The notes below the pieces were generated by a model that was not told the origin of the DNA, made no database searches, and saw only the letters and a program-made list of their open reading frames with translations. From the NCBI GenBank assembly GCA_963678675.1, contig OY783197.1, forward strand, positions 13,799,813 through 13,863,812: 64,000 nucleotides of DNA, read 5' to 3'. This DNA comes from Xiphydria camelus (taxonomy: Eukaryota; Arthropoda; Insecta; Hymenoptera; Xiphydriidae). Numbering within the stretch: position 1 is the stretch's first letter; each line of letters begins with the position of its first letter. The translations under genes and the position numbers were made by a program. Below are positions 1 to 10,591 of the stretch, in pieces.

Positions 1-39
1 CAAGACGAATCTAATAGATGGCCGGTCGGATTAACTTAA

Positions 40-58
40 TACCTGGCTTATCCAGGTA
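40..58. repeat. short hairpin shared with 17409-17427
   Basis: The arms TACCTGG and CCAGGTA surround a 5-nt loop. The same hairpin occurs at 17409-17427, reading the other way. It is probably the end or core of a dispersed repeat; nothing else here identifies it. Confidence 0.5.
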
Positions 59-1746
59 CAAAGAATCGAACCGTCATTCGATGCAACATAACTCCTTTTA
101 TGGCCAGGGACGAGCAACGACATCCTTGCCCACTCGAAAAATACAGTGGGGTAAAAAGTATTCATACACCACGGTGAGGTACCGTTGAACTATGATTCAC
201 TTGCAAATAATTGAAAATTGAAATAAATTAATATCTATATTGGCATCAAAATATAGCTTGTACTGTCACCTCTTTCAAATTATATATATTTTATTGAAGA
301 AAAAATATCGGGCTTCTGTCGGTAGCTGAGCCGCGTCAAAGGAGTTTCCAGCACGAGCGATCGTGTGCTTCTCCAGAATATGGATCAAAGTACCTCAAGT
401 ACTGCTATGGACATGCCACAGCTGGTTATTTCAACTATTCCTAGGTGTTGCATATATATCGATGGCGAGAAAGATTTTTCTTCTTTCATAAGGAATCTAC
501 AGTTTCACGTTGTAACACTTACTCTGTTACACCCTGTATATCGCGGTGATACTAATTACTAAGGATCGTTAATCAGAATTCCGACCATCGCACAGTGGTT
601 CTGCAATAGGTCAAAAGTCCATAATATTCATAACTGCTTACTATGATGCTAAGTTCAGATACGTACATTTTTTGGTTTAAGTTATAGTTTGAAGCATGCC
701 CTTGATTATTATATAACATTTTACATGCCATTCTTGTCCTATTTTAATGTATTGAATTTTTACGGTTTCGCAGTCTTATTGTTACGAAATCAGTTTTCTC
801 TATTTAAAACAATTTGCTTGGTTTCAGGTACGTTTTATAAGTGTACGTGTTTTCAAGGATGCATATTTTGGAATAATACTAGGTACCAGTATAATACCTA
901 TATCTTTTTTAATTATTAAGCTGCTTTTGACTTTTATTGTAAGCATTAGGGAAATATGCTTTTTGTTAAATTATTTTTTCCAACTACTTTTCCTATTACC
1001 ACCTCTGGAAAAAGTTCTTATATATAAGTATGTTTTTGAATTATTTTATATCATTTAATAATGAATGTTTCAGTTTAATATATTTTTTTATTATGTTCAC
1101 ATTTACGTTATCATAGTAGAATAAATATATGGTTAATTTTTGGTCTTTTATTTTAACAGTATATCTTTATAACTAAGACATAAATTTACATCGCACAAAT
1201 CAGTTATGTAACTCATTAATATACTCATGATCGCGTTTGCTTAGATCGCCGGACCACTGTGTATCGTTTGTTGGAACACGCAAATTAACAAACTGTAAAC
1301 TGCGGCACGCTGGCGCAGAAGTAGGTAGGCTAGAGTCGCCGTTCTCCCGGGGAGCAGGCTGCTTCTCACGGTCTTGACCAGTAGAAGTAAGTTCACCCGT
1401 TTTCGTGCGATGGGAGCGCTTCCGCAGTTACAGAATAGTGATTCCTTCACTCTCCTTGCTTTTTCAGTGAACATCGCCCGCTCCTCACTTAGAGAATAGC
1501 TGTTTAGGTACACGTTTCAACGGTCGGGCATGAGCTGGGCGAGGGAAGCTCTCACCCGTGGAACGGTCACTTCCCAGGTACGCTCACTCTCCCCGGAATT
1601 ACAGAATAGCCGTCCTGGTCTCGAGTCTCCTCGGCGAGCGTGTAGGGGAGATCGAGGGGTTGTGAGACACGGGGGGTCGTGAGACAAGCTCACAGCACCG
1701 AATTGAAAAGTGCGACATGTACCAATGACTGTTAAACTTCATTCTC
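59..1746. other. unassigned stretch, no supported gene
   Basis: Mostly AT-rich DNA with only short, low-complexity open frames. From about 1230 the composition turns GC-richer. The words TTACAGAATAG and related forms recur near 1428 and 1599, with a similar AGAATAG at 1496, which suggests an imperfect tandem repeat running into the gap. I recognise no protein. Confidence 0.4.
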
Positions 1747-1946
1747 NNNNNNNNNNNNNNNNNNNNNNNNNNNNNNNNNNNNNNNNNNNNNNNNNNNNNN
1801 NNNNNNNNNNNNNNNNNNNNNNNNNNNNNNNNNNNNNNNNNNNNNNNNNNNNNNNNNNNNNNNNNNNNNNNNNNNNNNNNNNNNNNNNNNNNNNNNNNNN
1901 NNNNNNNNNNNNNNNNNNNNNNNNNNNNNNNNNNNNNNNNNNNNNN
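1747..1946. other. assembly gap (200 N)
   Basis: A run of exactly 200 Ns, a typical fixed-size scaffold gap, so its true length is unknown. The left end of the neighbouring transposon may lie partly inside it. Confidence 0.98.
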
Positions 1947-4202
1947 AGTACACACGTAAATTAGACGTATAAACATGGAATAGGAGAAATAATTTATAAA
2001 GTTTTCATATTACGTATACATTTTCCTAATCTAATCAGGAACAAAATCATACAAAGTTCCCAATTGTCCAGTGTCCGCAACATCCCTTATTTTGCTAAAA
2101 ACCACCCCCGAGTCGTACATTATGTCGGTTTTTTCTCAATTTCCTCGTAAACCGTTGTTTCAAACGTGAAAAAATATATAGAACCATAAATGTTTGCCAT
2201 TAAATTCTACACAAAAATCGTTCTATAAATATGTTAGCTGATCCTTACTAAATTCTCTAAATATACGTTTCAAGTTAAGGATAGTTTTTAGCAGGCCGTT
2301 AAAATATGTCAAGTTCAGCGAGGCGTCAACGCACTTGTGACACAAACTTGTGGTATGCGTTACGGTGGATTATTTACGGATTTTAGTCAGTGTTAAAAAT
2401 TTGTATTATTATTATTATTATTATTATTATTTTATCCTTGTACGACATTTTTAACAAAGTTCCAGAACGAACTGCTGACTTGAGCGATCATTGCGAATTT
2501 GTAATGGATGGTGGTAATTTGATTCACCGTGTTGCATGGCCAAAACACGGTACATTTCGTGACATTTACTCGGCCTATGTTAACTTTATACGTAAACACT
2601 ATGGTCACTATGTAACTTATTACAAAGTCTTGAACGACAAAAACGACTCCTGAAGCGCACTTCGGCTACCATTGCATTCAGTGAAAACACACCAAACACG
2701 ATCAATAAAAGATATTGTTAAGTAATATAGCTAACAAAGATCGTTTAATTTCTCAACTTGTCGAGAGGCTAAATTCTGAGAATATTAATACTCTTACTGC
2801 TTTAGACGAGGCTGACTTACTAATCGTTACAACCGTCATCGATCTATCAAGTCAACACGACACTGTAGTTGTAGTTGGTCAGGATGTCGATCTTCTTTCT
2901 CTTATATTGCTCTTGCTCCTCAAGATAAGGATATTTTGTTTTTGAAACCAGCCCAAGGAAATATAAAGAAAAGGATTTATAGATCTTCTGTGATATGCAA
3001 TCATCCAATGTTAGTAAAAATATTAAAGAAACTGTTCTTTTTGCACCTGCGTTTAGTGGTTGTGATACCACTTTTGCGTTTTTCTGAAAAGGCAAATCTC
3101 AAATCGTAAACATATTAAACAAGAGAAAGGATTTGGAAGATGTATATATTTTCTCAATCTACGAAAGAGCAAATTGAAAGTGCTGGTGAGAAATTCACAC
3201 TTGCGTTATACAAAGCTAAACGGAAAGAAACTTCTTTGAATAGCTACAGATTTACTTATTTTAATAAGTTGGTTGGCTAATCCAATCATGCCGTAATTTT
3301 GTCTAGATTGCCACCAACATCTGCAGCATTAAAACAGCATTCTTACCGGGTATTTCACCAAATTCAATCTTGGCGAGGAAAAGATATACAACCAACGCAG
3401 TGGGGTTGGAAAAAAATGGGCAACATTTTAACACCAGTTTTTACTACCGAAGCGCCGGCTCCGATTTCTGTTCTGAAAGTTATAGAGTGCAGATGTGTAA
3501 AAAGGGTTGTAGTAAGCGATGTGCATGTCTTAGACTTGGATTACATTGTTCAACCATGTGCTCCAACTGCCATGGACAGGGTTGCTTCAATGCACCACCT
3601 GACGAGATGTTAAATGAAGAGGACCCAATAAATGAATAAAAAAAAAGACTTGTTAGTGGATTAGGCCTATTGGGGACACCACTTAAAAAAACGTGCCGGG
3701 GGCTCTACCTCATGGGTGGTGTGGAAAAGAGCTCAAATTAGAAAATGCAGTTATAATGCTCTAAAATCCCTTTCAAATTTTAAAATTTGACTTAGATAAT
3801 ACTTATGCAACGATATTATAGGACTAAAATTATGAAAATTACTACAATTAAAGCCACATTTTACATGCTAAAAACTACACCTAACTTTGAACGTTATTTG
3901 CGGAAATGCAGAGAGGATTAGCTAAAATGCTTATAGAACAGTTTTTGTGTAGAATTTTATGGCAAACATTTTTGGTTCTATACATTTTTTACGTTTGAAT
4001 AACAGTTTACGAGGAAATTGAGAAGAACCGGCACGATGTACCATCCGGGGGTGGTTTTTTGCAAAATAAGGGATGTTGCGGACATCGGCCACGTGGGAAC
4101 TTTTTGGGGATTTATTCCTACTCCCATTAGGAACATAATTTACGTAATATGAAAACTTTATAAATTATTTCTTCTAAAAAGTAGGTACTATTTGCGTGTA
4201 CT
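1947..4202 (+). mobile_element. DNA transposon with ~300-bp inverted ends
   Basis: The left arm 1947-2255 and right arm 3910-4202 are imperfect inverted copies. The outermost matched bases are AGTACACACG and CGTGTACT. Conserved inner blocks include AAATAATTTATAAAG, GGGATGTTGC-type and GTAGAATTT-type segments in opposite orientation. The only gene seen between them is the broken nuclease-like gene at 2390-3640. No transposase is recognisable, so this may be non-autonomous or of a class I cannot name. The left end touches the N gap, so a target duplication cannot be checked. Confidence 0.7.
2390..3640 (+). pseudogene. decayed PIN/FEN-like nuclease-family gene with Cys-rich CXC tail
   Basis: Fragments in changing frames follow the order of a protein family common in insect and cnidarian transposon-rich genomes. 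2456-2640 encodes a block around VMDGGNLIHRVAWPKHGTF. 2715-2900 encodes an acidic block with DEADLLIV and VGQDVDLL. About 3030-3080 encodes a block ending in FSGCD-TT. The last 250 bases encode a cysteine cluster (MCKKGCSKRCACL, then C-x3-C-x2-C) like tesmin/CXC zinc clusters. Acidic residues in this spacing resemble PIN/FEN1-type nucleases; that assignment is from memory and is inference. There are several stops and at least three frameshifts, so it is not functional. An ATT microsatellite at about 2403-2431 precedes it. The flanking inverted arms show that it travels as transposon cargo. Confidence 0.5.
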
Positions 4203-4622
4203 CTAGAGAAAGTGCGCGAAGCATGAGACACAGCGTGGCTAAGGAGTGGGGCGGGGGCAGGAGAAATGAAACGGACTAACGCTTGCCAGAGAGAGAGCGT
4301 GGGTAAGGAGTAGGACGTTCGATATTCCCTTTCTCCTCTGTCCGTCTTCTGAGGCTGTTCCCCTCCATCGGTTTCACTATTTCGTAAACAGCCGCATTTA
4401 CATTCGCCAAGAACTGAACTGACTCTACCGAGCGTAAAGAAGTTTCACTTAAAAAAAACTGTTTTAAATTCAGGCCTATGAAAAAGAATGTTTTTTTACA
4501 ATACCAACAATTGACTTTACTAATGCCTACACTAAATATAATATTGGTATGTTATTATTTATTTATAATTCTAGTTGGTAGGTATAGCTAAACAAAACAT
4601 GTTAAATACAGTAAATAGTATC
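4203..4622. other. unassigned stretch with purine-rich repeats
   Basis: It contains two copies of a GCGTGG-TAAGGAGT-GG word near 4231 and 4299, amid AGAGAG runs. I see no coding signal. Confidence 0.35.
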
Positions 4623-4912
4623 TATGTACTTACCATTTTCGCCTATTTCTTCTCCTATTTTACTCCAAACCTGAGACCTAGTACCTAACAGAATATGCTT
4701 GGTGCAGCGGCACTCGTGGCCTGAAGAAGATTTCATTGGAAACACACGCGGCAGTCAACGTGTTAAAATAGAAAACATTATTGAATTGGTTCGAAAGTAT
4801 CCCATACTATATGACCTTTCTGATAAAGATTATAAGAATATTCGGAAAAATGATAAGGTTTAGAGTAAAATAGATTTAGAGTAAAATAGAAGAAGAAATA
4901 GGCGAAAATGTG
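4623..4912. pseudogene. MADF-domain gene fragment with inverted partial duplication
   Basis: On the plus strand, about 4765-4865 encodes IENIIELVRKYPILYDLSD followed by KDYKNIRKNDK, a clear MADF-domain start (hydrophobic helix, then KYP-LYD). The next codons are a stop where a Trp is expected, then SKI and a short duplication. The minus strand of 4623-4675 encodes the continuing piece VWSKIGEEIGENG followed by a consensus GTAAGT donor. The same exon is therefore present in both orientations. MADF proteins accompany Harbinger-type transposons, so a TE origin is likely. The fragment covers under half the usual ~85-residue domain. Confidence 0.65.
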
Positions 4913-4920
4913 ACGCATAT

Positions 4921-5035
4921 GATGCGATTACATTCGCTTTGATCTGAAGTTCCCTGCGGATTCCGCCACGAATTTCGCCGCGAACTTTACATCACGAATC
5001 CGCTGCAAATTTTTCGCGTTGATTTGGGGGTCTTA
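4921..5035 (+). repeat. dispersed repeat, copy 1 (copy 2 at 14347-14460)
   Basis: A roughly 115-bp block beginning GATGCGATTACATTCGC and ending near TTTTCGCGTTG-TTTGGGG is repeated in direct orientation at 14347-14460 with a modest number of differences. The family is unknown. Confidence 0.65.
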
Positions 5036-5620
5036 ACAGCTCATTTTCTGTAAAAAAAGTACGCAAACACCGGTAACAGACCACGCTGTGCAATGGCTGT
5101 TTCAAAATGTACCCAAATAGGACGGCCATTTGCCTGACTACTGTGGCGCCACCATCGGTAGTTTATATCGCGAATAGAGCATGCAGTTGTTCATCTTCGA
5201 ACTTCTTTGTTTGACCTAGCCGTTGTTTGTCGTGAACATCACAGTTTCCACTTTTGAAGCAACGAAATCAGTCTCTCTACATACTGTTTCCGATGCAGCA
5301 GATTCAGCATAAGCTTGCACAAATAATTGATGAGCTGCAGTAGCACTTTTTTTTTCAATCAGAGTAGTGTAGAAGTACGCATCGAAAAAACAACTTGTAA
5401 CGTTCCATTTTCTCAGATTATAAACATAGACTTATATTAACCAAAAATGGAGGTATAATGACTGAATTTTAATAAGAAATGTTCATAATTTAAAGTTATA
5501 CAAGAAGTATTATTCGCTGCGTACGACATAAGTAGTTAAAGCCATCTACAGGAGAACAACGGGTTTCAATGCAACCTCATTATAAATATGGAGAGATTTT
5601 ATAATAACAAATGCTTTATT
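5036..5620. other. unassigned; possible mariner 3' tail near 5555-5580
   Basis: The segment GGTTTCAATGCAACC near 5563 resembles the 3' end of the mariner relic ending at 23943 (GCTTTCAATGCAACC). A short mariner remnant is therefore possible. The rest shows no coding or structural signal. Confidence 0.3.
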
Positions 5621-5833
5621 CGCTACCGAAAAATATAGATGTAACGCCACCTTATGGAGCTTCGAAGAAGTTACATAAGGGAGAACCAATTATATATTAT
5701 TAAATGGTAAGGACCAATCATGTTAATGTATGGGAGGGTTGCAAATGTATTTGATATGAGTGGTCTATGACCGGTTCTCCCTTGCGCCACTTCTCCGAAG
5801 CTCCACAAGGTGCTACATCTGTATTTTGCGGTC
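5621..5833. mobile_element. palindromic MITE, family A, copy 1
   Basis: The two halves are inverted copies. The ends carry the core ACAGATGTAGC and the block GGAGCTTCGGA facing each other, with a short unique centre. A second, similar element lies at 6113-6331. No coding capacity. Confidence 0.75.
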
Positions 5834-6112
5834 ACAAATTATAAAATAATCGCCAAAATAATAGAATATTAAAGGTTACAGTCACCACAAAAATTAATTA
5901 AATGCATATCTACACACTCTCAACATATTAAAACAATACTTATTAATTATACGCATATTTACATACACTCGGCATATTGAAACATTAATTATAAACGCGA
6001 GTTAATCGCCAGAGATTAAACATTGTTAATATTATTAACGGAACACTAAAATATAACAGTCGAAAACATTTCACTGGGCGCGGCCATATTGGTATAACAC
6101 AGCGATCAATTC
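5834..6112. other. AT-rich spacer between the two family-A MITEs
   Basis: It contains a loosely repeated TACACACTC / TACATACACTC motif. Nothing else is recognisable. Confidence 0.35.
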
Positions 6113-6331
6113 ACAACCACAAAATACAGATGTAGCTCCTTATGGAGCTTCGGAAAAGTTGCACAAGGGACAACTAATCACAGACCCCCCCCCCCCACTC
6201 ATGTCAAATATATTTACAACCGTCCTATACGTTAATGTGATGAGTCCTTACCATTTAATATGATTGGATCTTCCTTGCAAAACTTTTCCGAAACCTCACA
6301 AGGCAACGCTAAATCTGTGTTTTGCGGTCGC
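6113..6331. mobile_element. palindromic MITE, family A, copy 2
   Basis: The left end AAAATACAGATGTAGC and the right end ending in TGTTTTGCGGTCG mirror each other. The internal GGAGCTTCGGAAAAG appears inverted near the right end. A C(9+) tract sits near 6186. Confidence 0.75.
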
Positions 6332-6463
6332 GAATACAGCTCCATATAGTTAGCACCCCATCAACGACTAAATTAAAAAATGTTGGTCTCAATCGTTGGA
6401 AGCTCGTTTGTAAAGGTTTGTTAGTCGATATTTGACGTTTGACAGTCCCTCGTTTAGGTTTTA

Positions 6464-6685
6464 TCTCTCTATTATATATGTAAATAAAAATGTTACTGTC
6501 CGTTTCTTCTCGTCCTAAGATCTAAAGTTCTTCACCGATTGCTATGAAATTTTGACACAACGTTGCTCTAGAATACGCGCGTTTTTGTATACCTACTATC
6601 TATATACCTACTCCCTTAAGGGGGTAAAATAGAGAATGAGATTATTTCGTGATTCACGCGGACGAATTCGCGAGGGGAAAACTAG
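6464..6685 (+). mobile_element. short non-autonomous Helitron-like element
   Basis: The 5' end is TCTCTCTATTATATATG, preceded by A. The interior has the insect-Helitron-like stretch CGATTGCTATGAAATTTTG. The 3' end shows a GC hairpin (CGCGGACGAATTCGCG) shortly before a terminal CTAG. TC at the start, a 3' hairpin and CTRR at the end, with no terminal inverted repeat or target duplication, are the Helitron hallmarks. At about 222 bp it has no Rep/helicase. The base after CTAG is A rather than the usual T, so the exact end is uncertain. Confidence 0.6.
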
Positions 6686-6688
6686 ATG

Positions 6689-6886
6689 TTACACCTGTGA
6701 CAGGTAAAACATGCTTTTAAACATTTTCCATATCTGCACAGACAGTGGAACAAAAAAATGATCGCTTATAGCTATCAGTAAAATCGTTTGACCATTGTTC
6801 AAAATACATCTAACAGCACACATTTCAATAATTTCTGCTACATGTACTGCTAAATTTTCGCTTTGTCGTATTTCCCGATCGGTCAT
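6689..6886 (-). pseudogene. N-terminal fragment of SWIM-type transposon protein
   Basis: The first ~35 residues (DREIRQSENLAV, then a -RC-L-NGQ- block) match the start of the SWIM protein at 14842-15411. After that the frame departs and the zinc finger is lost. It abuts the Helitron-like element, which suggests that insertion or its transposition truncated it. Confidence 0.6.
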
Positions 6887-7194
6887 TTATTGGAATTTGT
6901 CATTGCTCCCCTTTACAAAGCCGACTTAGAATTCGAAATATACTGGTATCTATTAGCCTGAGCACTACAGGAAATGCCCATTCTGACCTGTCCGGTAACA
7001 CTGGTCAACAAAATTACATTTTTTTTTCTGTTACACGAACCAGACCAGGTGATTCTTATAAATTCATGTGCGCTAAAAACGAATCTGACTCTCAAATTTG
7101 CGTATCACGTCAGGATTTTGAAATACTTGAGGTTATATATACGAAAATGGGCGATTTTGGCCATATTCATGGGTCTATTACAATGAAACTAAAA
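6887..7194. repeat. dispersed block shared with 13555-13740 and 15411-15530
   Basis: The part nearest 6887 (ATTCGAAATATA-GGTATC) matches the DNA upstream of the SWIM gene at 15411-15530. The part at 7010-7194 is an inverted copy of 13555-13740 (shared words GAGAGTCAGATTCG and CCTGACGTGATACGC). It looks like the 5' flank of one transposon family, shuffled. Confidence 0.65.
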
Positions 7195-7880
7195 ACAAAA
7201 CGAGTCTGCTAGTACTCGAGACACTGGTGTGTAAACATCTCGTGAGCGGTAACTATGGAACGGAAATGTGATTGGGATTTGTGAATATTGGTATATGTAA
7301 TCGAAGTAATTTCAAACAATTTTAAATCTTATAACTGTAGAAAAATATTTTTCATTTTCATTTTCATTTAATAATGCCGCGCTTGACATAATCGGCTTAT
7401 GATAGCTAAAATAAACAGTAAGTGAGTCGGAGTAGAGCCGATCGACGGGGAGTTACTCCGACTCACTTACTGTACATGGCGAACATCACTTCCACACAAC
7501 ATTGTTCTACCAGATGTTTACATATCAATTAGTCATTCTAACTTGTAATTGATGTGTAACATCTGGCAGAACAATATTGTGTGGAAGTGATGTTCGCCAT
7601 GTACAGTAAATGAGTCGGAGTAACTCCCCGTTGATCGGCTCTACTCCGACTCACTTACTATTTATTTTAGCTATCATAAGCCGATTATGTCAAGCGCGGC
7701 ATTACTTATGAAAATAAAAATGAAAAATATTTTTCTACAGTTATAAGATTTAAAATTGTTTTAAATTACTTCGATTACAGATACCAATATTCACAAATCC
7801 CAATCACATTTCCGTTCCATAGTTACCGCTCACGAGATATTTACACATCAGTGTCTCGAGTACTAGCAGACTCGTTTTGT
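7195..7880. mobile_element. 686-bp palindromic foldback, family B, copy 1
   Basis: The ends ACAAAACGAGTCTGC and GCAGACTCGTTTTGT begin two near-identical arms of about 335 bp that meet at a ~20-bp loop near 7537. Each arm holds a second hairpin (AGTGAGTCGGAGTA... against TACTCCGACTCACT), so it folds as a hairpin bearing hairpins. A shorter sibling is at 16308-16752. The core GATGTGTAAACATCT is itself almost self-complementary. There is no coding capacity. Confidence 0.85.
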
Positions 7881-8412
7881 TTCTTTTCAACAAGTTCCAC
7901 ATTACAATGAAATATGCAGCACATACAGCTTGTTTATTAAGTTTCAGAGGCGCCATTATTTAATATGGGACACTTTTGCTGAATGCGACGAATGCCAAAT
8001 AGTCAAACCGGCGGAACAGCGACGAATGCTCATAAACATGTAGTGTTTGCGAACGTTTGCGAGCATAGGGCCTGGTGTGTACGCATCTCCCGTACAAAGT
8101 TCTCGAACATTTTCAAACGTTTGCGAACGTTAGCGATCAGAGTTCGTGAATGCTTTTCTGATGTGTCCGCGCCTTTAGACGGCTCGCGCCAATCCGTCCG
8201 ATGATTGATTTCCAGGAACCGTGGTGTTTGCAGCCTACATTCCCGGAATATGCAGTTCGGAGAACTTAAGATTAGCTAAGGGTTGGCGAGGTATTTATGA
8301 CTGTGATACTATTAAACGGTTGTGTCGAATTCTATTTATCCGCTCGTTATTCCTCGATAGAATAGCAGTCCTAAATTAGTATAGAATATTTGAATTTTAC
8401 CGCTATAAAATC
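7881..8412. other. unassigned; GAACGTTTGCGAAC-type words
   Basis: Between 8030 and 8145 the words GAACGTTTGCGA / CAAACGTTTGCGAACG recur in both orientations. This resembles an eroded inverted-repeat element about 110 bp long. No gene seen. Confidence 0.35.
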
Positions 8413-9606
8413 TGTGACGTAGAGATTCGCTCTGCGTCACAAAAAGGGTGCAATCGGCCCCTTCGGACTAATGCGTGCGAATCGGCAGTCGAAAGGGCCG
8501 CGCGAAATGCCGCGAGCGCGATCGCGGCGACGGTACGAATCCGGACGAGCCCGGGTAGCGCGCGCGAACCGGTATCCGGAGGATAGTTAGTTCCGCTCGA
8601 GTCACGATACGAGCACGATCGCTTCACGAGTTCCGCGAGTCGAGTAAGAGGACGAGGTCCAAAGTTGACGTGCATACGAGACCCCGATCCGTCCCGGATC
8701 TCGCCGAGCAGTGCGTTCCACCCCAACCGACTCGTGAAGAGCGAGCAGAGAAGCCACGACGAGATCCATCGGGAGAGCCCTCCACGATATCGCGAGAGAG
8801 CTCCTCCCAGGAGGCCGAGGTCGAAGCCGAGAGGGTCCCCGGATCTGCCACCCGGAAGTCGAGGAGCCGGGACGCGCCCAGGCCAGAATGACCGCTACAG
8901 CCCCGGTACGCTCCCCTTTTTCTTACGCCCGACCTCCGACCCGCTGTGGGCTTCCGTCGAGCCGGCGCGCCCCTATTCGCCGTGTTCGCACCCGTTTCCG
9001 TCTCGCGCTCGCCGTCCGAGAGCGCACGTTTCCGTCTCGCGCTCGCCGTCTGAGAGAGCGCACGTTTCCGTCTCGCGCTCGCCGTCCGAGAGAGCGCACG
9101 TTTCCGTCTCGCGCTCGCCGTCCGAGAGCGCACGTTTCCGACTCGCCTTCGCGCTGATAGCGCACCGTTAGCGCCTTTCGTCTCGTCGACGAATCGAGCG
9201 GTGTCCGCGACGTTGTGCGGCACCACTCTGCTTTCTTTGGTTGCGACCGCGAGCATCGCCCGGGGACCTCCGTTTCGTTCCCGGTGGAATAAACGATTCT
9301 TTTGTTTTTGAACGCAGTCGACTCTCTTTTTCGCGAGCCCGTCCGCGAACCCGTCCTTCCGTGTCCCAGCCATCGTCCACCGAACCGCCCCTCTACCATT
9401 TGCTGTGGTAGCCGGACCCGATCGAGATCGGAACGGTACCGATCTCGCGATTTCCGTGCGTTACCGGGGAGCTCGATCGCCTCCCCTCGCGGTGCATGCG
9501 TGGTGCACCTGGCGCCCATCGTCTTTTCCGTTTCGCGCGCGGCATCGTGGCCGCGAGATTGTGAGTAGCGGAGGGCACCGAGGGCCCTCACCGAACGCTA
9601 CGTCAT
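8413..9606. mobile_element. GC-rich insert with matching ends; possible solo LTR
   Basis: This 1.2-kb CpG-rich island in AT-rich DNA starts TGTGACGTAG and ends CTACGTCA, giving a short terminal inverted repeat and TG...CA ends. AAATC flanks both sides (8408-8412 and 9607-9611), consistent with a 4-5 bp target duplication. An AATAAA lies near 9289. These fit a solo LTR. The long open frames on both strands are what GC-rich DNA gives by chance, and none resembles a known protein. The boundary is ambiguous by one or two bases, and an alternative DNA element is possible. Confidence 0.45.
8993..9164. repeat. minisatellite, 34-36 bp unit, ~5 copies
   Basis: Units start CGTTTCCGTCTCGCGCTCG and end GAGCGCA. 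Four are nearly identical and the fifth is degenerate. It lies inside the GC-rich insert. In one minus frame it reads as an Arg/Ala/Ser-rich repeat, probably meaningless. Confidence 0.9.
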
Positions 9607-9684
9607 AAATCTAGTAACCCTTGAAGGTTGTACGGCCTTAGGATCTAATCTAGTTGCATACGCGATATTGCACAAATTTACATG

Positions 9685-10400
9685 TACCGTATGTTTACGC
9701 CCAAACTAAACAAACTTTGATATGTATATTGCCGATATTTTGTATTCGAAAATTCACGATTTCGAGGTTAGGCGCTTCGATCTCCCGAATTGACAGCTAT
9801 AGATGGTATCGGTGAGAGAGCCTTCGGTAGGCGGAACTGATGCGAGTGGCGACCATATTGTAGAAGTATATCGGTGAGAGAGCCTCCTAGCGACCGGTAG
9901 GCGAACTGATGCGAGCCGCTCTAAACCCTCACCAATAGAGCGCCGCGCTTTATTTACATCTGACAATCTGACATCTGTTTCTACAACATGGCCGCCATTC
10001 CATACAGGGTGTCCCAGAAAATGCACGTCAAACGATTATCAAACTATACGGAGCGTCTGTCACATTCACCACTATTGAGATGACCGATGTCTTTCTGACT
10101 GGAACGTCTATTCGGTTCATGTCTGGGCTGCCGGTATTACCGCCGAATTTTAGAGAACCATCTTCGATCGGGTGCGTCTACCGATATGCAACCCGCTACG
10201 CTGGCGTGTATTTTCTGGGACACCCTGTAGAGTACGCAAGTTATGTAGAATACCCCGTGACGTCACGCCGATACCTCCTATCGGGAAATCAGACTAAAAT
10301 TTTTCGCTCTCACCCAGCACACACAGCGCACTCTTCTCAAGCCAACTCTAATCATCAAATTCGCTACCATCGGCAAAGTATCGGCAATATACCATCGGTA
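9685..10400. mobile_element. eroded CCGTATGT-family foldback, interrupted
   Basis: The left part carries the family start ACCGTATGT and the family block GGTTAGGCGCTTCGATCTC. The right part (10268-10400) matches the right arm of the complete member at 54497-54871 (TATCGGGAAATCAGAC, then CAGCGCACTCTTCTC). A separate MITE (10003-10229) and a duplicated ATCGGTGAGAGAGCC block (about 9810 and 9868) separate the two parts. Confidence 0.6.
10003..10229. mobile_element. MITE with ACAGGGTGTCCCAG ends
   Basis: TACAGGGTGTCCCAGAAAAT at the left is mirrored by ATTTTCTGGGACACCCTGTA at the right. An inverted, more decayed copy lies at 60727-60935. The interior has no coding signal. Confidence 0.75.
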
Positions 10401-10591
10401 GGTATCAAAGCTTTTTTTGTTTTTACGTCCCCGATAGCCAAGCGTGACTTTTACCCAAGCGTCACGCGGTGGTAGCACGTCTTGTTGGCACGGAAGCTTC
10501 ACTGCCACTGAGCGATTGTCACCGAGTGACGTTACTGTGACACCACTGTGTCAATCTTTGAAAAAATCCAAATTGTTCAGTAAAAATTATA

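Noticed and set aside
1599..1976. 125-codon minus-strand frame near 1.6-2.0 kb
   Set aside because: Most of it is translated from the N gap.
8624..9591. Long Arg-rich open frames on both strands of the GC-rich insert
   Set aside because: GC-rich DNA rarely contains stop codons. All six frames are open, the residues mirror the minisatellite, and no domain is recognisable.
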